64,000 bases of DNA, taken from assembly GCA_963825505.1 (NCBI GenBank), contig CAWGTL010000004.1, positions 248,001 to 312,000 of the forward strand, given 5' to 3'. The stretch's first letter is position 1, and each line of letters begins with the position of its first letter. The notes below the pieces were generated by a model. The model was given only the letters and a program-made list of their open reading frames with translations, was not told the origin of the DNA and did not search any database. This document shows, one piece after another, positions 51,334 through 60,381 of this stretch. The translations under genes and the position numbers were made by a program. The stretch comes from JBBQSN01 sp963825505. Its GTDB lineage: Bacteria > Actinomycetota > Actinomycetes > Actinomycetales > CAWJMD01.

Positions 51334-52724
51334 CGCCTCGGTCGCGCCACCCACGTGGCCGCCAGACCGGTACCGAGCACGGCCAGGGCGAGACCCGGCG
51401 TGACGGTCAGGGTGAGGAAGACGCGGTCGCGGCCACCGACGAGGTCGACGCCGGTGACCGACACCATCATCACGCCGGCGACGGTGACGAACGCCCCGGC
51501 GGCGGCGAGCGCGCCGGTCCAGGACCTGGTCTCCGCGAACGGGTCGCGTGACGTCGCCCGCGGCGCGTCGAAGCGGCGCATCACCACCACCAGGACGACG
51601 GTCGGGGCCACGAGCACGGCGACCCACACCGGCCGCGTCAGCCACCACGTCGAGGTGCCGGGCTCCGGCAGGTCGAACCCCGCCAGCCGCGTGCCGAGCA
51701 TCACCAGCATCAGCGCACCGAGGTGCCAGAGGAACGCCGTCATCGCCGTCGCACCGGCGACCACGACGACCCGCCAGACCCGCGGGCGCGCGAGCACCGT
51801 CGTCATCGGGCCGCGCAGCAGCACCGCCGCACCGCAGATCGCGACGCCCTGGCACAGCAGCGCGACGGTGGGCGGCGCCATGTTGGAGATCGCCTCGCCG
51901 GGGACGCCGACCATGCTCACCGGGTACGGGCCGACCGTGACGGCCAGGACGAGTCCGCCCAACCCGCCGGCGACCATCGCCACCGCGACCCGCCGGGTGA
52001 GGAGCCCGTCCTTCCAGCAGTAGCCGAGCTGGTGCAGGGCGAGCCACACCAGCGCGAAGTTCAGCGTGCCCACCAGGGTCTCGCCGGTGCTGAACCGCAC
52101 GAGGTCGACGACCACGGCGCCGACCCCGAGGGTCACCACCGCACCCGCCGGCGAGCGCCGGTGCCAGGCGTGGGTGGCCGGCGCGAGGGCGGCCACGCCG
52201 AGGTAGATGCCGACGAACCACAGCAGCTGGGTCGACAGCGCCAGCACCGCGGCGACCAGGTCGCCGGACGGCCCGGCCGCGAGCCCGCTCAGGTGCGCGA
52301 GCACCGCCAGCACGACCCAGACGACGAGGAAGGCGGCGGTGGGCCGCAGCAGCCGGCCCGAGCGGGCGCGCACGAACGCGGCGTACCGCCCGCGGGACGT
52401 GCCCGGCACGTCCCCCGCCGAGGCCAGGGCGTGGGCGTGCGCCACCCCACCGACCAGGAAGAACAACGGCATCACCTGGAGCACCCAGGTGACCGGCTGC
52501 AGCGCCGGGACCTGGGCGAGCACGTTGGTCACCTGTCCCTGCGGCGTCAGCGCCCCCATCAGCCAGTGACCGAGCACGACCACGAGCAGCGATCCGACCC
52601 GCAGCGCGTCGACCCAGCGGTCGCGCGAGTCCGGGGTGGCGGCGACCAGGTCGGAGACAGGGCTGGGGGTGGCGGCAGGGCCGGGGGCGGCGGAGGGCGC
52701 GCTGGCGGAGGGCGTCGGCGTCAT
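51312..52724 (-). CDS. acyltransferase family membrane protein
   Basis: 470-residue integral membrane protein of the acyltransferase-3 type, about ten to twelve helices. Seen: an early RDRWVDALRVGSLLVVVLGHWLMG with the expected catalytic His (LGHW) in the first helix, QVMPLFFLVGGVAHA, a second conserved region SGRLLRPTAAFLVVWVV, and AFLWHLGALMLVML. It would transfer an acyl group to an envelope or extracellular substrate; the substrate is unknown. Ser/Ala/Pro-rich head. ATG at 52724. Confidence 0.85.
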   Translation of the reverse strand: MTPTPSASAPSAAPGPAATPSPVSDLVAATPDSRDRWVDALRVGSLLVVVLGHWLMGALTPQGQVTNVLAQVPALQPVTWVLQVMPLFFLVGGVAHAHALASAGDVPGTSRGRYAAFVRARSGRLLRPTAAFLVVWVVLAVLAHLSGLAAGPSGDLVAAVLALSTQLLWFVGIYLGVAALAPATHAWHRRSPAGAVVTLGVGAVVVDLVRFSTGETLVGTLNFALVWLALHQLGYCWKDGLLTRRVAVAMVAGGLGGLVLAVTVGPYPVSMVGVPGEAISNMAPPTVALLCQGVAICGAAVLLRGPMTTVLARPRVWRVVVVAGATAMTAFLWHLGALMLVMLGTRLAGFDLPEPGTSTWWLTRPVWVAVLVAPTVVLVVVMRRFDAPRATSRDPFAETRSWTGALAAAGAFVTVAGVMMVSVTGVDLVGGRDRVFLTLTVTPGLALAVLGTGLAATWVARPRRQVTSTG

Positions 52725-52868
52725 GCCGGACAGGGTGCCCGTGGCACCGCGCGCGCCGGCCCGGTTCCGGTACTCAGGTCGTCCGTCCGGGAGTACTCAG
52801 ATCGGCGGGCACTCGCGCTCGGCGCCCCTCGGACCGCGCCGCCGCAGCCGGCGTGCGAGGGTCGTCCC

Positions 52869-53603
52869 GTGACCTCCGACGCCGCCCCTACGGTGCTGCT
52901 GCACGTGTGGCGGGTCCGGCGTCCGGCGGTGGCGATGCTGCGGATGGGGGTGGACCGGGTGCACCTGCGCCGCAGCGGGGCGTCGTTCTGGCAGCTGCTC
53001 GGCACAGCGGGCGACGGCTTCGGGCTCGGCGACGCCGACCTGCACCGCTGGGCGCTGCTCACCTGCTGGCCGGACGAGCACGCCGCCGCCGGTGCCGACG
53101 CCCTGCGCACGGTCCGCGGCTGGGACGCCATCGCCGACGAGCGCGCGCGGCTGCAGCTGCGTCCGGTCGGCACCCGTGGCCGCTGGGCGGGACAGGCGCC
53201 GTTCGGGCCCGACGCCGACCCGCCGGCCCCTGGGTCGCTCACGGGTCCGGTCGCGGCCCTCACCCGGGCCCGGGTGCGCGGCGCCTCGGCCCGCCGGTTC
53301 CGGACGGACGTGCCCGCCGTCGCGAGCGAGCTGGCGGCCGCCGACGGCCTGCGGTTCGCGATGGGCGTCGGCGAGCGCCCGACGGGGCTGCTCGGCACCT
53401 TCTCGCTCTGGGACGACGACGCGCACCTGCGCGGGTTCGCGCACCGCTCGTCCGCGCACGTGGCCGTCGCCCGGCGCAGCCGGCAGGAGCGGTGGTTCGG
53501 CGAGGAGCTGTTCGCGCGGTTCGCGGTCGTCGACGCCCGCGGGACGCTCGACGGCCGGCCCGTCCCGTTCGCGTCCCCGGGCCCGGAGGCCGTCTCCCCG
53601 TAG
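52869..53603 (+). CDS. CrtA-like (spheroidene monooxygenase family) protein
   Basis: 244-residue protein resembling carotenoid 2-oxygenases. Seen: RWALLTCWPDEHAAA, QLRPVGTRGRWAGQAPFGP, RFRTDVPAVASELAAADGLRFAMGVGERPTGLLGTFSLWDDDAHLRGFAHRSSAHVAVARRSRQERWFGEELFARFAV, all features of the CrtA family (including the GxGE, FSLW and W-x-G-E-x-LF-x-RF motifs). GTG start at 52869. Two genes (DUF4126, M24) separate it from the CruF/CruG/CrtI-like group, which supports a carotenoid role but does not prove one. Confidence 0.8.
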   Translation: MTSDAAPTVLLHVWRVRRPAVAMLRMGVDRVHLRRSGASFWQLLGTAGDGFGLGDADLHRWALLTCWPDEHAAAGADALRTVRGWDAIADERARLQLRPVGTRGRWAGQAPFGPDADPPAPGSLTGPVAALTRARVRGASARRFRTDVPAVASELAAADGLRFAMGVGERPTGLLGTFSLWDDDAHLRGFAHRSSAHVAVARRSRQERWFGEELFARFAVVDARGTLDGRPVPFASPGPEAVSP

Positions 53604-53650
53604 GATGGTGGCGACGCCCGCGCAGCGGGCGCCGGCGAGAGGGGGAAGCG

Positions 53651-54256
53651 GTGGAGCTGCTGCCGTGGGTCTTCACGTCCGGCTGGGCCAGCGGGATCAA
53701 CGCCTACCTCGTGGTGCTGATCCTCGGCGGGGCGGACCGCGTCTTCGAGCTCGCGCAGATCCCGGACGCGTTGCAGCGCACCGACGTCCTGGTGATCGCG
53801 GGCGTGCTGTTCCTCGTCGACGTCGTCGCCGACAAGGTGCCGTACGTCGACAGCACCTGGGACGCCGTCCACACCGTGATCAGGCCGGCCGTCGGGGCGG
53901 CGCTGGGTGCGCTCATCGCGGGCGACGCCTCGTCGTTCGAGCAGGCCGTCGCGGCCACCGCCGGCGGCGCCACGGCCCTCGCGAGCCACGCCGTCAAGGC
54001 CGGGCTGCGCGCCGCGGTGAACACCTCGCCGGAGCCGGCGAGCAACGTCGCGGTCTCCGTCGGCGAGGACGCCGCGGTCGCCTCGGTCATCTCGCTGGCC
54101 ATCGTCGCGCCGTGGATCGCGGCCGGCATCGCGGCGATCCTGCTGTTCGTCGGGATGACCGTGGTCATCGTGCTGATGCGCCGGATCCTGGCCTGGCGCA
54201 GGGACCGTCGCGGACGGACGGCGTCCCGCGAGAGCACCGGCGCGAGCAGCGCCTGA
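53651..54256 (+). CDS. DUF4126 membrane protein
   Basis: 201-residue protein with several hydrophobic segments and the DUF4126 opening VELLPWVFTSGWASGINAYLVVLILGG. Seen: VADKVPYVDSTWDAVHTVIRPAVGAALGALIAG (conserved D-K-V-P-Y-V-D-S-T-W-D loop), GGATALASHAVKAGLRAAVNTSPEPASNVAVSVGED, a last helix and a basic tail. Function unknown. GTG 53651 has a GAGGGGGAAGC ribosome-binding site. Confidence 0.88.
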   Translation: MELLPWVFTSGWASGINAYLVVLILGGADRVFELAQIPDALQRTDVLVIAGVLFLVDVVADKVPYVDSTWDAVHTVIRPAVGAALGALIAGDASSFEQAVAATAGGATALASHAVKAGLRAAVNTSPEPASNVAVSVGEDAAVASVISLAIVAPWIAAGIAAILLFVGMTVVIVLMRRILAWRRDRRGRTASRESTGASSA

Positions 54257-54270
54257 CCAGCGCCCGATCC

Positions 54271-55536
54271 GTGACCGACCTGTCGACCGTCCCGCTCGCC
54301 CTGCGCGAGCAGGCGCAGGTCCGCGACGGGTGGCTGCGTACCCGGCTGCGCGACCTCCTGCCCGGTCTGATGGACCGCGCCGGCGTCGACGCCTGGGTGG
54401 TCGTGGGCCGCGAGTACAACGAGGACCCCGTGCTCGCGAGCCTGCTGCCCGCGCAGTGGCTCTCGGCCCGGCGGCGCACGGTGCTCGCCTTCCGCCGCAC
54501 CGCGGACGGGGTCGAGGGCCGCAGCCTCACCCGCTACGTCGTCGGCGACTACGAGCCGGCCTGGGACGCCGACGGCGGGTCGCAGCACGAGGCGCTGCGC
54601 AGCCTGCTCGAGGGCTGGGATCCTGCGCGGATCGGCATCGACGTCTCCGAGACGACCGCTCTCGCCGACGGTCTCTCGGCCACCGAGCACCGGCTGCTCG
54701 CCGCCGCGCTCGGAGCGCTCGCCGACCGGCTCGTCCCGGCCGAGGACCTCGCGATCGGCTGGCTCGAGACCCGCCTGCCCGAGGAGATCGAGGCAGCCCA
54801 CCACCTCAACCGCCTGGCGCACGAGGTGATCGCCGAGGCGTTCTCGCGCGGTGTGATCGCGCCCGGCACCACGGCGGCTGACGACGTCGCGTGGTGGATC
54901 CGGCAGCGGTTCCACGACCTCGGCGTCGAGCCGTGGTTCCAGCCGTCGGTGCTGGCCCAGCGCGCCGGTCTGCCGCTGCTCGACGAGCGCGGGCTGCCGT
55001 CCGGAGGCGTCCCGGGCGACGCACCGATCGAGCCGGGCGACCTGCTGCACTGCGACGTCGGCCTGCTCAGCCTCGGCCTGCACACCGACACCCAGCGCAA
55101 CGCCTACGTCCTGCGGCCGGGCGAGACAGCGGCACCCGCCGGCCTCGTCGACTCGCTCCGGGTCGGCAACCGGATGCAGGACCTGACCACCGAGGCGCTC
55201 GTCGTCGGACGCACGGGCGACCAGGTGCTCGCCGCCGCGCGGGCCGCGGCGGCGGCGGAGGGAATCGACGGGGACGTCTACTCGCACCCCGTGGGCTACC
55301 ACGGGCACGGCGCCGGGCCGGCGATCGGTCTGTGGGACAGCCAGTCCGGCGTCCCGGGCACCGGCGCGCTCGTCGTGCGCGACCACACCGTGTGGGCGCT
55401 CGAGCTCTGCGTCCGCACCGCCGTGCCGGAGTGGGACGGGCAGGTGGTGCGGATGGCGCTGGAGCAGGGCATCGCGCTCGCCGGCGGCGAGGTCACGTAC
55501 CTGGACGGCCGGCAGACCGAGCTGTTGCTGCTCTGA
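54271..55536 (+). CDS. M24 family metallopeptidase (Xaa-Pro aminopeptidase-like)
   Basis: 421-residue creatinase/prolidase-type protein. Seen: an N-terminal domain with YNEDPVLASLLPAQWLSARRR, then the pita-bread fold with metal-site residues: LLHCDVGLLSLGLHTDTQRNAYVL (two Asp), HPVGYHGHGAGPAIGLWD (His), and WALELCVRTAVPEWDGQVVRMALEQG (Glu). The second Glu site is less clear. The expected WHP-type chemistry (di-manganese dipeptidase) is inferred. GTG 54271; 14 bp after DUF4126. Confidence 0.85.
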   Translation: MTDLSTVPLALREQAQVRDGWLRTRLRDLLPGLMDRAGVDAWVVVGREYNEDPVLASLLPAQWLSARRRTVLAFRRTADGVEGRSLTRYVVGDYEPAWDADGGSQHEALRSLLEGWDPARIGIDVSETTALADGLSATEHRLLAAALGALADRLVPAEDLAIGWLETRLPEEIEAAHHLNRLAHEVIAEAFSRGVIAPGTTAADDVAWWIRQRFHDLGVEPWFQPSVLAQRAGLPLLDERGLPSGGVPGDAPIEPGDLLHCDVGLLSLGLHTDTQRNAYVLRPGETAAPAGLVDSLRVGNRMQDLTTEALVVGRTGDQVLAAARAAAAAEGIDGDVYSHPVGYHGHGAGPAIGLWDSQSGVPGTGALVVRDHTVWALELCVRTAVPEWDGQVVRMALEQGIALAGGEVTYLDGRQTELLLL

Positions 55537-55605
55537 GCCGGAGCGCCCGTGCGCTTCGGCCGGGGCCACGGTCGGCGTCCGGACCCGGCACCTAGACTCG
55601 ACGCC

Positions 55606-56418
55606 GTGAGCAGCCCTGCCGCGGTGGCCGCCGGCCCGCGCGGGCACGGGGCCAGGCTCGTCCCCCTCGGCCTCGCGGCGCTGGTCGTGCTGGTGCAGGT
55701 GCCCTACCCCCTGCTGGACGGCGAGCCGCTGCGCCTGCTCACGATCGCGACGGTGCTCGTCGCCGTGGCCGCCGCCCTCGCGCACGCCGCGGTGGTGCAC
55801 GGCGCCCGGACCGCGATCGCCGTGCTCGTCGGAGTGGGCGTCACCAGCCTGCTCCTCGAGGCGGTCGGGGTCCGCACCGGCTACCCGTTCGGTCGCTACG
55901 ACTACACGGGCACCCTCGGTCCCGAGCTCCTCGGCGTCCCCCTGCTCGTGCCGCTGGCGTGGACGATGCTCGCCTACCCGCTGCTGCTCGCGGCCCGGGT
56001 CACCTGCGCGCGCCGGCCTGCGCTGGCGGTCCCCGCGACGGCGGTGGGGCTCGCGGGCTGGGACCTCTACCTCGACCCGCAGATGGTCGACGCGGGCCAC
56101 TGGGCCTGGACCTTCCCCGACCCGCACCTGCCGGGGATGGACGGCATCCCGCTGACGAACCTGGCGGGCTGGCTGCTGGGTGGCCTCCTGGTCGCGGCCG
56201 TGCTCGACCGCGTGGTGCCGCGCACCGCGACCGACCGGCTCGACCCCGCGCCCGCTCTCGTCCTCGCCTGGACCTGGCTCGGTTCCGCGCTCGCGCTGGC
56301 CGTGTGGCTCGGCCGGCCGGGCGCCGCCGCGTGGGGGCTCGTGGTGATGGCGCCGGTGGTCGCGCCCGCGCTGCTGCGTACGGTCCGGCGCCCTCGCGAC
56401 CAGGGCCGCACCCCGTGA
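55606..56418 (+). CDS. cruF: carotenoid biosynthesis protein, CruF-like
   Basis: 270-residue integral membrane protein of the CruF/DUF422 family; members add water across the terminal C1'-C2' double bond of acyclic carotenoids. Seen: about seven helices and RTGYPFGRYDYTGTLGPELLGVPLLVPLAWTMLAYPL, GLAGWDLYLDPQMVDAGHWAWTFPDPHLPGMDGIPLTNLAGWLLGGLLV, the family signature. GTG start at 55606. The stop overlaps cruG by 4 bases (GTGA). Confidence 0.87.
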   Translation: MSSPAAVAAGPRGHGARLVPLGLAALVVLVQVPYPLLDGEPLRLLTIATVLVAVAAALAHAAVVHGARTAIAVLVGVGVTSLLLEAVGVRTGYPFGRYDYTGTLGPELLGVPLLVPLAWTMLAYPLLLAARVTCARRPALAVPATAVGLAGWDLYLDPQMVDAGHWAWTFPDPHLPGMDGIPLTNLAGWLLGGLLVAAVLDRVVPRTATDRLDPAPALVLAWTWLGSALALAVWLGRPGAAAWGLVVMAPVVAPALLRTVRRPRDQGRTP

Positions 56419-57564
56419 CCCGCGCGTCCGGCGTCCTGCGGACCCTCGTGCGCGCCGGGTCGGTGGCCGCGGCCCTGGTGACGGCGCACTCCGCGGTCAA
56501 CCTCGCCCTGCTCCGGCGGCCCGTCGAGCGCCCGCCGGCGGTCCGCGAGCGGGTGAGCGTCCTGGTGCCTGCGCGCGACGAGGAGGCCCGGATCGGACAG
56601 CTGCTGGCCGACCTGCGCACGCAGACGGGGGTCGAGCGACCTCGAGGTGGTCGTCCTCGACGACGCGAGCACCGATCGCACCCGCGAGGTGGCCGACCGC
56701 GCCGCCGCGCACGACCCGAGGGTGCGCGTCGTCACCGGCTCGGGCCCCGCGCCGGGGTGGCTCGGCAAGGCCGCCGCCTGCGACCGCCTCGCGGCGCAGG
56801 CCACCGGCTCGGTGCTGGTCTTCGTCGACGCGGACGTGCGGCTCGAGCCGCACGCGGTCGCGGCGACCGTCGACCTGCTGCGTCGTCACGACCTCGACCT
56901 GGTCAGCCCGTACCCGCGGCAGATCGCGGGGACCGCGGCCGAGCGTCTGGTCCAGCCGCTGCTGCAGTGGTCGTGGGCGAGCCTGCTGCCGCTGCGCCTG
57001 GCCGAGCGGACCCCCCGGCCGTCGCTGAGCGCGGCCAACGGCCAGCTGATGGCCGTCGACGCCGTGACGTACCGTCGCGCCGGCGGGCACGCGGCGGTCC
57101 GCTCCGAGGTGCTCGACGACGTCGCGCTCGTGCGACGGGTCAAGGCGGTCGGGGGCCGCGGAGGCGTCGCGGACGGGACGGGGCTGGCGACCTGCCGGAT
57201 GTACGACGACCTCGACGACCTGGTCGAGGGCTGGGCGAAGTCGCTGTGGTCGGCCACGGGCCACCCTGCCGGCGCGGCGGCCCTGGTCGGCCTCGCCGGC
57301 GTCGTCTACGTGCTGCCGCCGCTCGCTGCGCTGCGCGGCTCGCGATGGGGCGCAGCCGGTTACGCAGCGGCCGTCGTCGGTCGGGTGCTCGTGGCGCACC
57401 GCACCGGCGGGCGCGTCGCCGACGCCTGGAGCCACCCGGCGTCGGTGGTGGCGTGGGCCCTGCTGGTCCGGCGCTCGTGGCGCGGCCGGTCCGACGGCTC
57501 GCTCACCTGGAAGGGCCGCACGCTGCCGGTCGACCCGCCTGCCACCGTCGGAGGGCACCGCTGA
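56415..57564 (+). CDS. cruG: GT2 glycosyltransferase, CruG-like (apparent +1 frameshift)
   Basis: Glycosyltransferase expected to glycosylate a carotenoid hydroxyl group. Seen in the first frame: VLVPARDEEARIGQLLADLRTQTGV; in the second frame from ~56640: VVVLDDASTDRTREVADRAAAHDPRVRVVTGSGPAPGWLGKAAACD, the DxD site VFVDADVRLEPHAVAA, and RLAERTPRPSLSAANGQLMAVDAVTYRRAGGHAAVRSEVLDDVALVRRVK, then three C-terminal hydrophobic stretches. Length 1150 bases (3n+1): one extra base in GTCGAGCGACCTC near 56633 splits the frame; removing it gives the standard VDDLEVVVLDD start. GTG 56415 overlaps cruF, and the stop overlaps the next ATG (TGATG). Confidence 0.85.
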
Positions 57565-59066
57565 TGGCGCGCGTGGTGGTCGTCGGCGGCGGGATGGCCG
57601 GCCTCGCGACGGCCGTCCGGCTGCGGGCGTCGAAGCACGACGTCGTGGTGCTCGAACGCTCGGACGCGGTGGGCGGCAAGGCGGCTCGCACGGAGCTGGA
57701 CGGCTTCGCCTGGGACCTGGGGCCGACGCTGGTGACGTTGCCGGCGGTGTACCGCGACCTGTTCGCCACCACCGGACCGGCGCTCGAGGAGTGCCTCGAG
57801 CTGGTGCCGGTCGACCCGGTGTGCCGCTACACCTTCGCCGACGGCACCCGGCTCGACATGCCCAACGCCTCCCGCGCCCGGATCGGGGCGGCCCTCGACG
57901 ACGCCCTCGGGGCCGGCAGCGGCGAGCAGTGGCTCGACCTGCTCGCTCGCGGCGGCGAGATCTGGCAGGCCACGCGCGACAGCTTCCTCACCGTGCCGCT
58001 CCAGGGGCTCCGGGCGGTCCCGTCCCTGGCTCGGGGACGCGGTGCCCTGCGCACCGTCGCGCCGCACCGGTCGCTGCGCGCGGTGGGCGAGCAGCACCTG
58101 CGCGAGCCGCACCTGCGCACCCTGCTCGACCGGTACGCCACCTACTCCGGGTCCGACCCGCGCCGGGCACCGGCCGCCCTCGCCGCCGTGCCCTTCGTCG
58201 AGCAGGCGTTCGGTGCCTGGGCCGTGGTGGGCGGTGTGCACCGGCTCGCGGTCGAGACCGCCCGGCGCGCCGCGCAGCTGGGCGCCGAGGTGCGGACGTC
58301 GGCGGAGGTCGAGGAGGTGCTCGTCGAGGGCGGTCGGGTGCGTGGCGTGCGGCTCGCGGACGGCGAGGAGGTCCGCGCCGACGTCGTGGTCTCGGCCGTC
58401 GACGCCCACGTGCTGTACCGCGACCTGCTGACGGGGCGGAGGGCGGGACGCGCGCTCGCGGCCGTGCGCAGGCAGCGGCCGTCGTCGTCCGGCTTCCTGC
58501 TGCTGCTCGGGCTGCGGGGCCGCACACCGGGTCTCGAGCGGCACAACGTGCTGTTCGGGCCCGACTACGACGCGGAGTTCGACGCGCTCTTCGGCACCGG
58601 GACGCACCACGACCGCCCGAGACCGGTGGCCGACCCGACGCTGTACCTGCACCGCGGGGGCGACGCCCCCGACGACGACCACGAGGCGGTCAGCGTGCTG
58701 GTCAACGCGCCCCCGCACCTGCCCAGCCGCCCGAGCTGCGGGATCGACTGGGACGCAGAGGGTCTGGCCCCGGCCTACGCCGACCGGGTGCTCGCCGTCC
58801 TCGCCGAGCGCGGTACCGACGTGCGCGACCGCGTCGTCACCCGCAGCTGGCAGACGCCGGCCGACCTGGCCCGGCGGGCCGGCGACGTCGGCGGCTCGAT
58901 CTACGGCACCGCCACGCACGGCGGGCTGGGCCCGCTGCGCCGCCCGGCCAACGCCGGTCCCGTCGACGGCCTGTTCCTCGTGGGTGGCTCGACGCACCCC
59001 GGCGGGGGGCTGCCGATGGTGGGGCTGTCAGCGGAGATCGTCGCCGGGCTCGTCGGCCCCGCCTGA
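57564..59066 (+). CDS. FAD-dependent carotenoid oxidoreductase (CrtI/CrtD-like)
   Basis: 500-residue phytoene-desaturase-type flavoprotein. Seen: the dinucleotide motif RVVVVGGGMAGLATAVRLRASKHDVVVLERSDAVGGKAARTE, GFAWDLGPTLVTLP, LDRYATYSGSDPRRAPAALAAVPFVEQAFGAWAVVGGVHRLA, and the C-terminal signature DGLFLVGGSTHPGGGLPMVGLSAEIVAGL. Next to cruF/cruG it most likely introduces or modifies the 3',4' double bond (CrtD role), but CrtI or ketolase function is possible. ATG at 57564. The end overlaps the convergent CDP-alcohol transferase gene by 39 bases. Confidence 0.9.
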   Translation: MARVVVVGGGMAGLATAVRLRASKHDVVVLERSDAVGGKAARTELDGFAWDLGPTLVTLPAVYRDLFATTGPALEECLELVPVDPVCRYTFADGTRLDMPNASRARIGAALDDALGAGSGEQWLDLLARGGEIWQATRDSFLTVPLQGLRAVPSLARGRGALRTVAPHRSLRAVGEQHLREPHLRTLLDRYATYSGSDPRRAPAALAAVPFVEQAFGAWAVVGGVHRLAVETARRAAQLGAEVRTSAEVEEVLVEGGRVRGVRLADGEEVRADVVVSAVDAHVLYRDLLTGRRAGRALAAVRRQRPSSSGFLLLLGLRGRTPGLERHNVLFGPDYDAEFDALFGTGTHHDRPRPVADPTLYLHRGGDAPDDDHEAVSVLVNAPPHLPSRPSCGIDWDAEGLAPAYADRVLAVLAERGTDVRDRVVTRSWQTPADLARRAGDVGGSIYGTATHGGLGPLRRPANAGPVDGLFLVGGSTHPGGGLPMVGLSAEIVAGLVGPA

Positions 59067-59618
59067 CCTCGACACCAGCTGCACGAGGCCCACGGCCCCG
59101 GCGAGCGCCCACACCGCGGCGCCGAGGCCCGCCCACGGCAGGTCCGACCACGCGGCCGTCCACCCCGCGGTGGCACCGGCCGCCACGGCGAACATGCCGG
59201 CCACCAGCACCCTGGTGGGTCGCTCGCCCACCGTCGCCGGACGTTCCGGCCGTCCCCGCCGGCGGTCGAGCGTGCGCGCGACCTCCATCGCGGCACCGAG
59301 GGCGACGGCCGCCGCCGCGGCCCACCACGGCGCACCGAGGAGCACGAGGGCGACCGCGGCCGCGAGCTCGCCGACGCGGTCGGCGGCACGGTCGAGCCAC
59401 GCCCCGCGGGCCGAGGCGCGCCCGGACCCGCGCGCCACCGCCCCGTCGAGGCCGTCCAGCAGCCCGGACGCCAGCACCAGGGCGCCGGTCAGGACCGGAC
59501 GTCCGGCGGCCGCGGCGGGGACGGCGAGGCAGGCGACCGCGGCACCAGCGACCGTGACGGCGTCGGCCGGCACACGGAGCCGCACCAAGGGCGCAGCCGA
59601 CGCGTCGACGACGCGCAA
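59028..59618 (-). CDS. CDP-alcohol phosphatidyltransferase family protein
   Basis: 196-residue membrane enzyme for phospholipid or related headgroup transfer. Seen: the D-x2-D-G-x2-A-R-x8-G-x3-D-x3-D signature near residues 55-80 (LLDGLDGAVARG ... WLDRAAD), four to five hydrophobic helices and a short acidic C-terminus. The substrate (PG-, PI- or other alcohol) cannot be told. The TTG start at 59618 is the only standard one; the same frame stays open upstream to 59729 (CTG) and reads like typical family sequence (SQQHGGLQPSPFVAGWLR), so the true N-terminus is probably longer. Confidence 0.82.
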   Translation of the reverse strand: MRVVDASAAPLVRLRVPADAVTVAGAAVACLAVPAAAAGRPVLTGALVLASGLLDGLDGAVARGSGRASARGAWLDRAADRVGELAAAVALVLLGAPWWAAAAAVALGAAMEVARTLDRRRGRPERPATVGERPTRVLVAGMFAVAAGATAGWTAAWSDLPWAGLGAAVWALAGAVGLVQLVSRSGGADEPGDDLR

Positions 59619-59736
59619 CCAGCCCGCGACGAACGGCGACGGCTGCAGCCCGCCGTGCTGCTGCGACCACGCCGCGTTCCGGCCGGCGCGACCTGCGCCG
59701 GACCGGTCCGCGTCGCCGGGACCGTTCAGGGCCGCC

Positions 59737-60381
59737 TCAGCCCAGCTTCCAGGTCACCCGGACCTGGACGGCGACGTCGACGCCGCCCGGCTCGACCGAG
59801 ACCTCGGCGTCCATCGCCTCGAAGGCGCGGACGGGTCCGGGGCCGCCGCCGCCGGACGGGCCGCCCTCGACCACCTCGACCACGCCGCCCAGCTCGCTGC
59901 CCGCGGCCTCGGCGTGCTGCTCGGCACGGTGGCGGGCGTCGGCCCAGGCGGCGGTCCGGGCCTGGTCGCGCAGGGCGGACGGATCGGCCACCGTGTGCTC
60001 GACCTGGTCGAGCGCGAGGTCGTCGCCGCCGGCCGAGAGGACGGCGGTCAGCACGGCGCCGAGCGAGCCCACGTCGCGCACCGCGAGCCGCAGACCGTGA
60101 CCGGCGCGGAAACCGTTGCGCCGGCGCACGTTCTGGCCGGTGCGCGGGTCGGGGTGCCAGCTCTCCTCGGCGTGCAGCGACAGCGTCGTCGACTCGGCGG
60201 GTACGTCGTCGCCGACGGCGTCACGCAACGCGCCGCGGACCCGGTCGACGCACTCCTGGGCGGCGCCGACCGCGTCGGCGGCGGACGGGCGCAGCGCATC
60301 GGCACGCAGGTGCACGACGGCGAGATCCGGTGCGCCCGAGGCGGTCCCGGATCCGACGACGGTGACGGACCGGTGGCTCAC
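59737..60381 (-). CDS. SIMPL-domain protein
   Basis: 214-residue protein of the SIMPL (DUF541) family. Seen: VSHRSVTVVGSGTASGAPDLAVVHLRADALRPSAADAVGAAQECVDRVRGALRDAVG, STTLSLHAEESWHPDPRTGQNVRRRNGFRAGHGLRLAVRDVGSLGAVLTAVLSAGGDDLALDQVEHTV and a C-terminal VRVTWKLG. Known members bind signalling or stress partners; no enzymatic role is clear. GTG 60381 overlaps the metF stop by 4 bases (GTGA), so it is co-translated with metF. No signal peptide is seen. Confidence 0.87.
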   Translation of the reverse strand: MSHRSVTVVGSGTASGAPDLAVVHLRADALRPSAADAVGAAQECVDRVRGALRDAVGDDVPAESTTLSLHAEESWHPDPRTGQNVRRRNGFRAGHGLRLAVRDVGSLGAVLTAVLSAGGDDLALDQVEHTVADPSALRDQARTAAWADARHRAEQHAEAAGSELGGVVEVVEGGPSGGGGPGPVRAFEAMDAEVSVEPGGVDVAVQVRVTWKLG

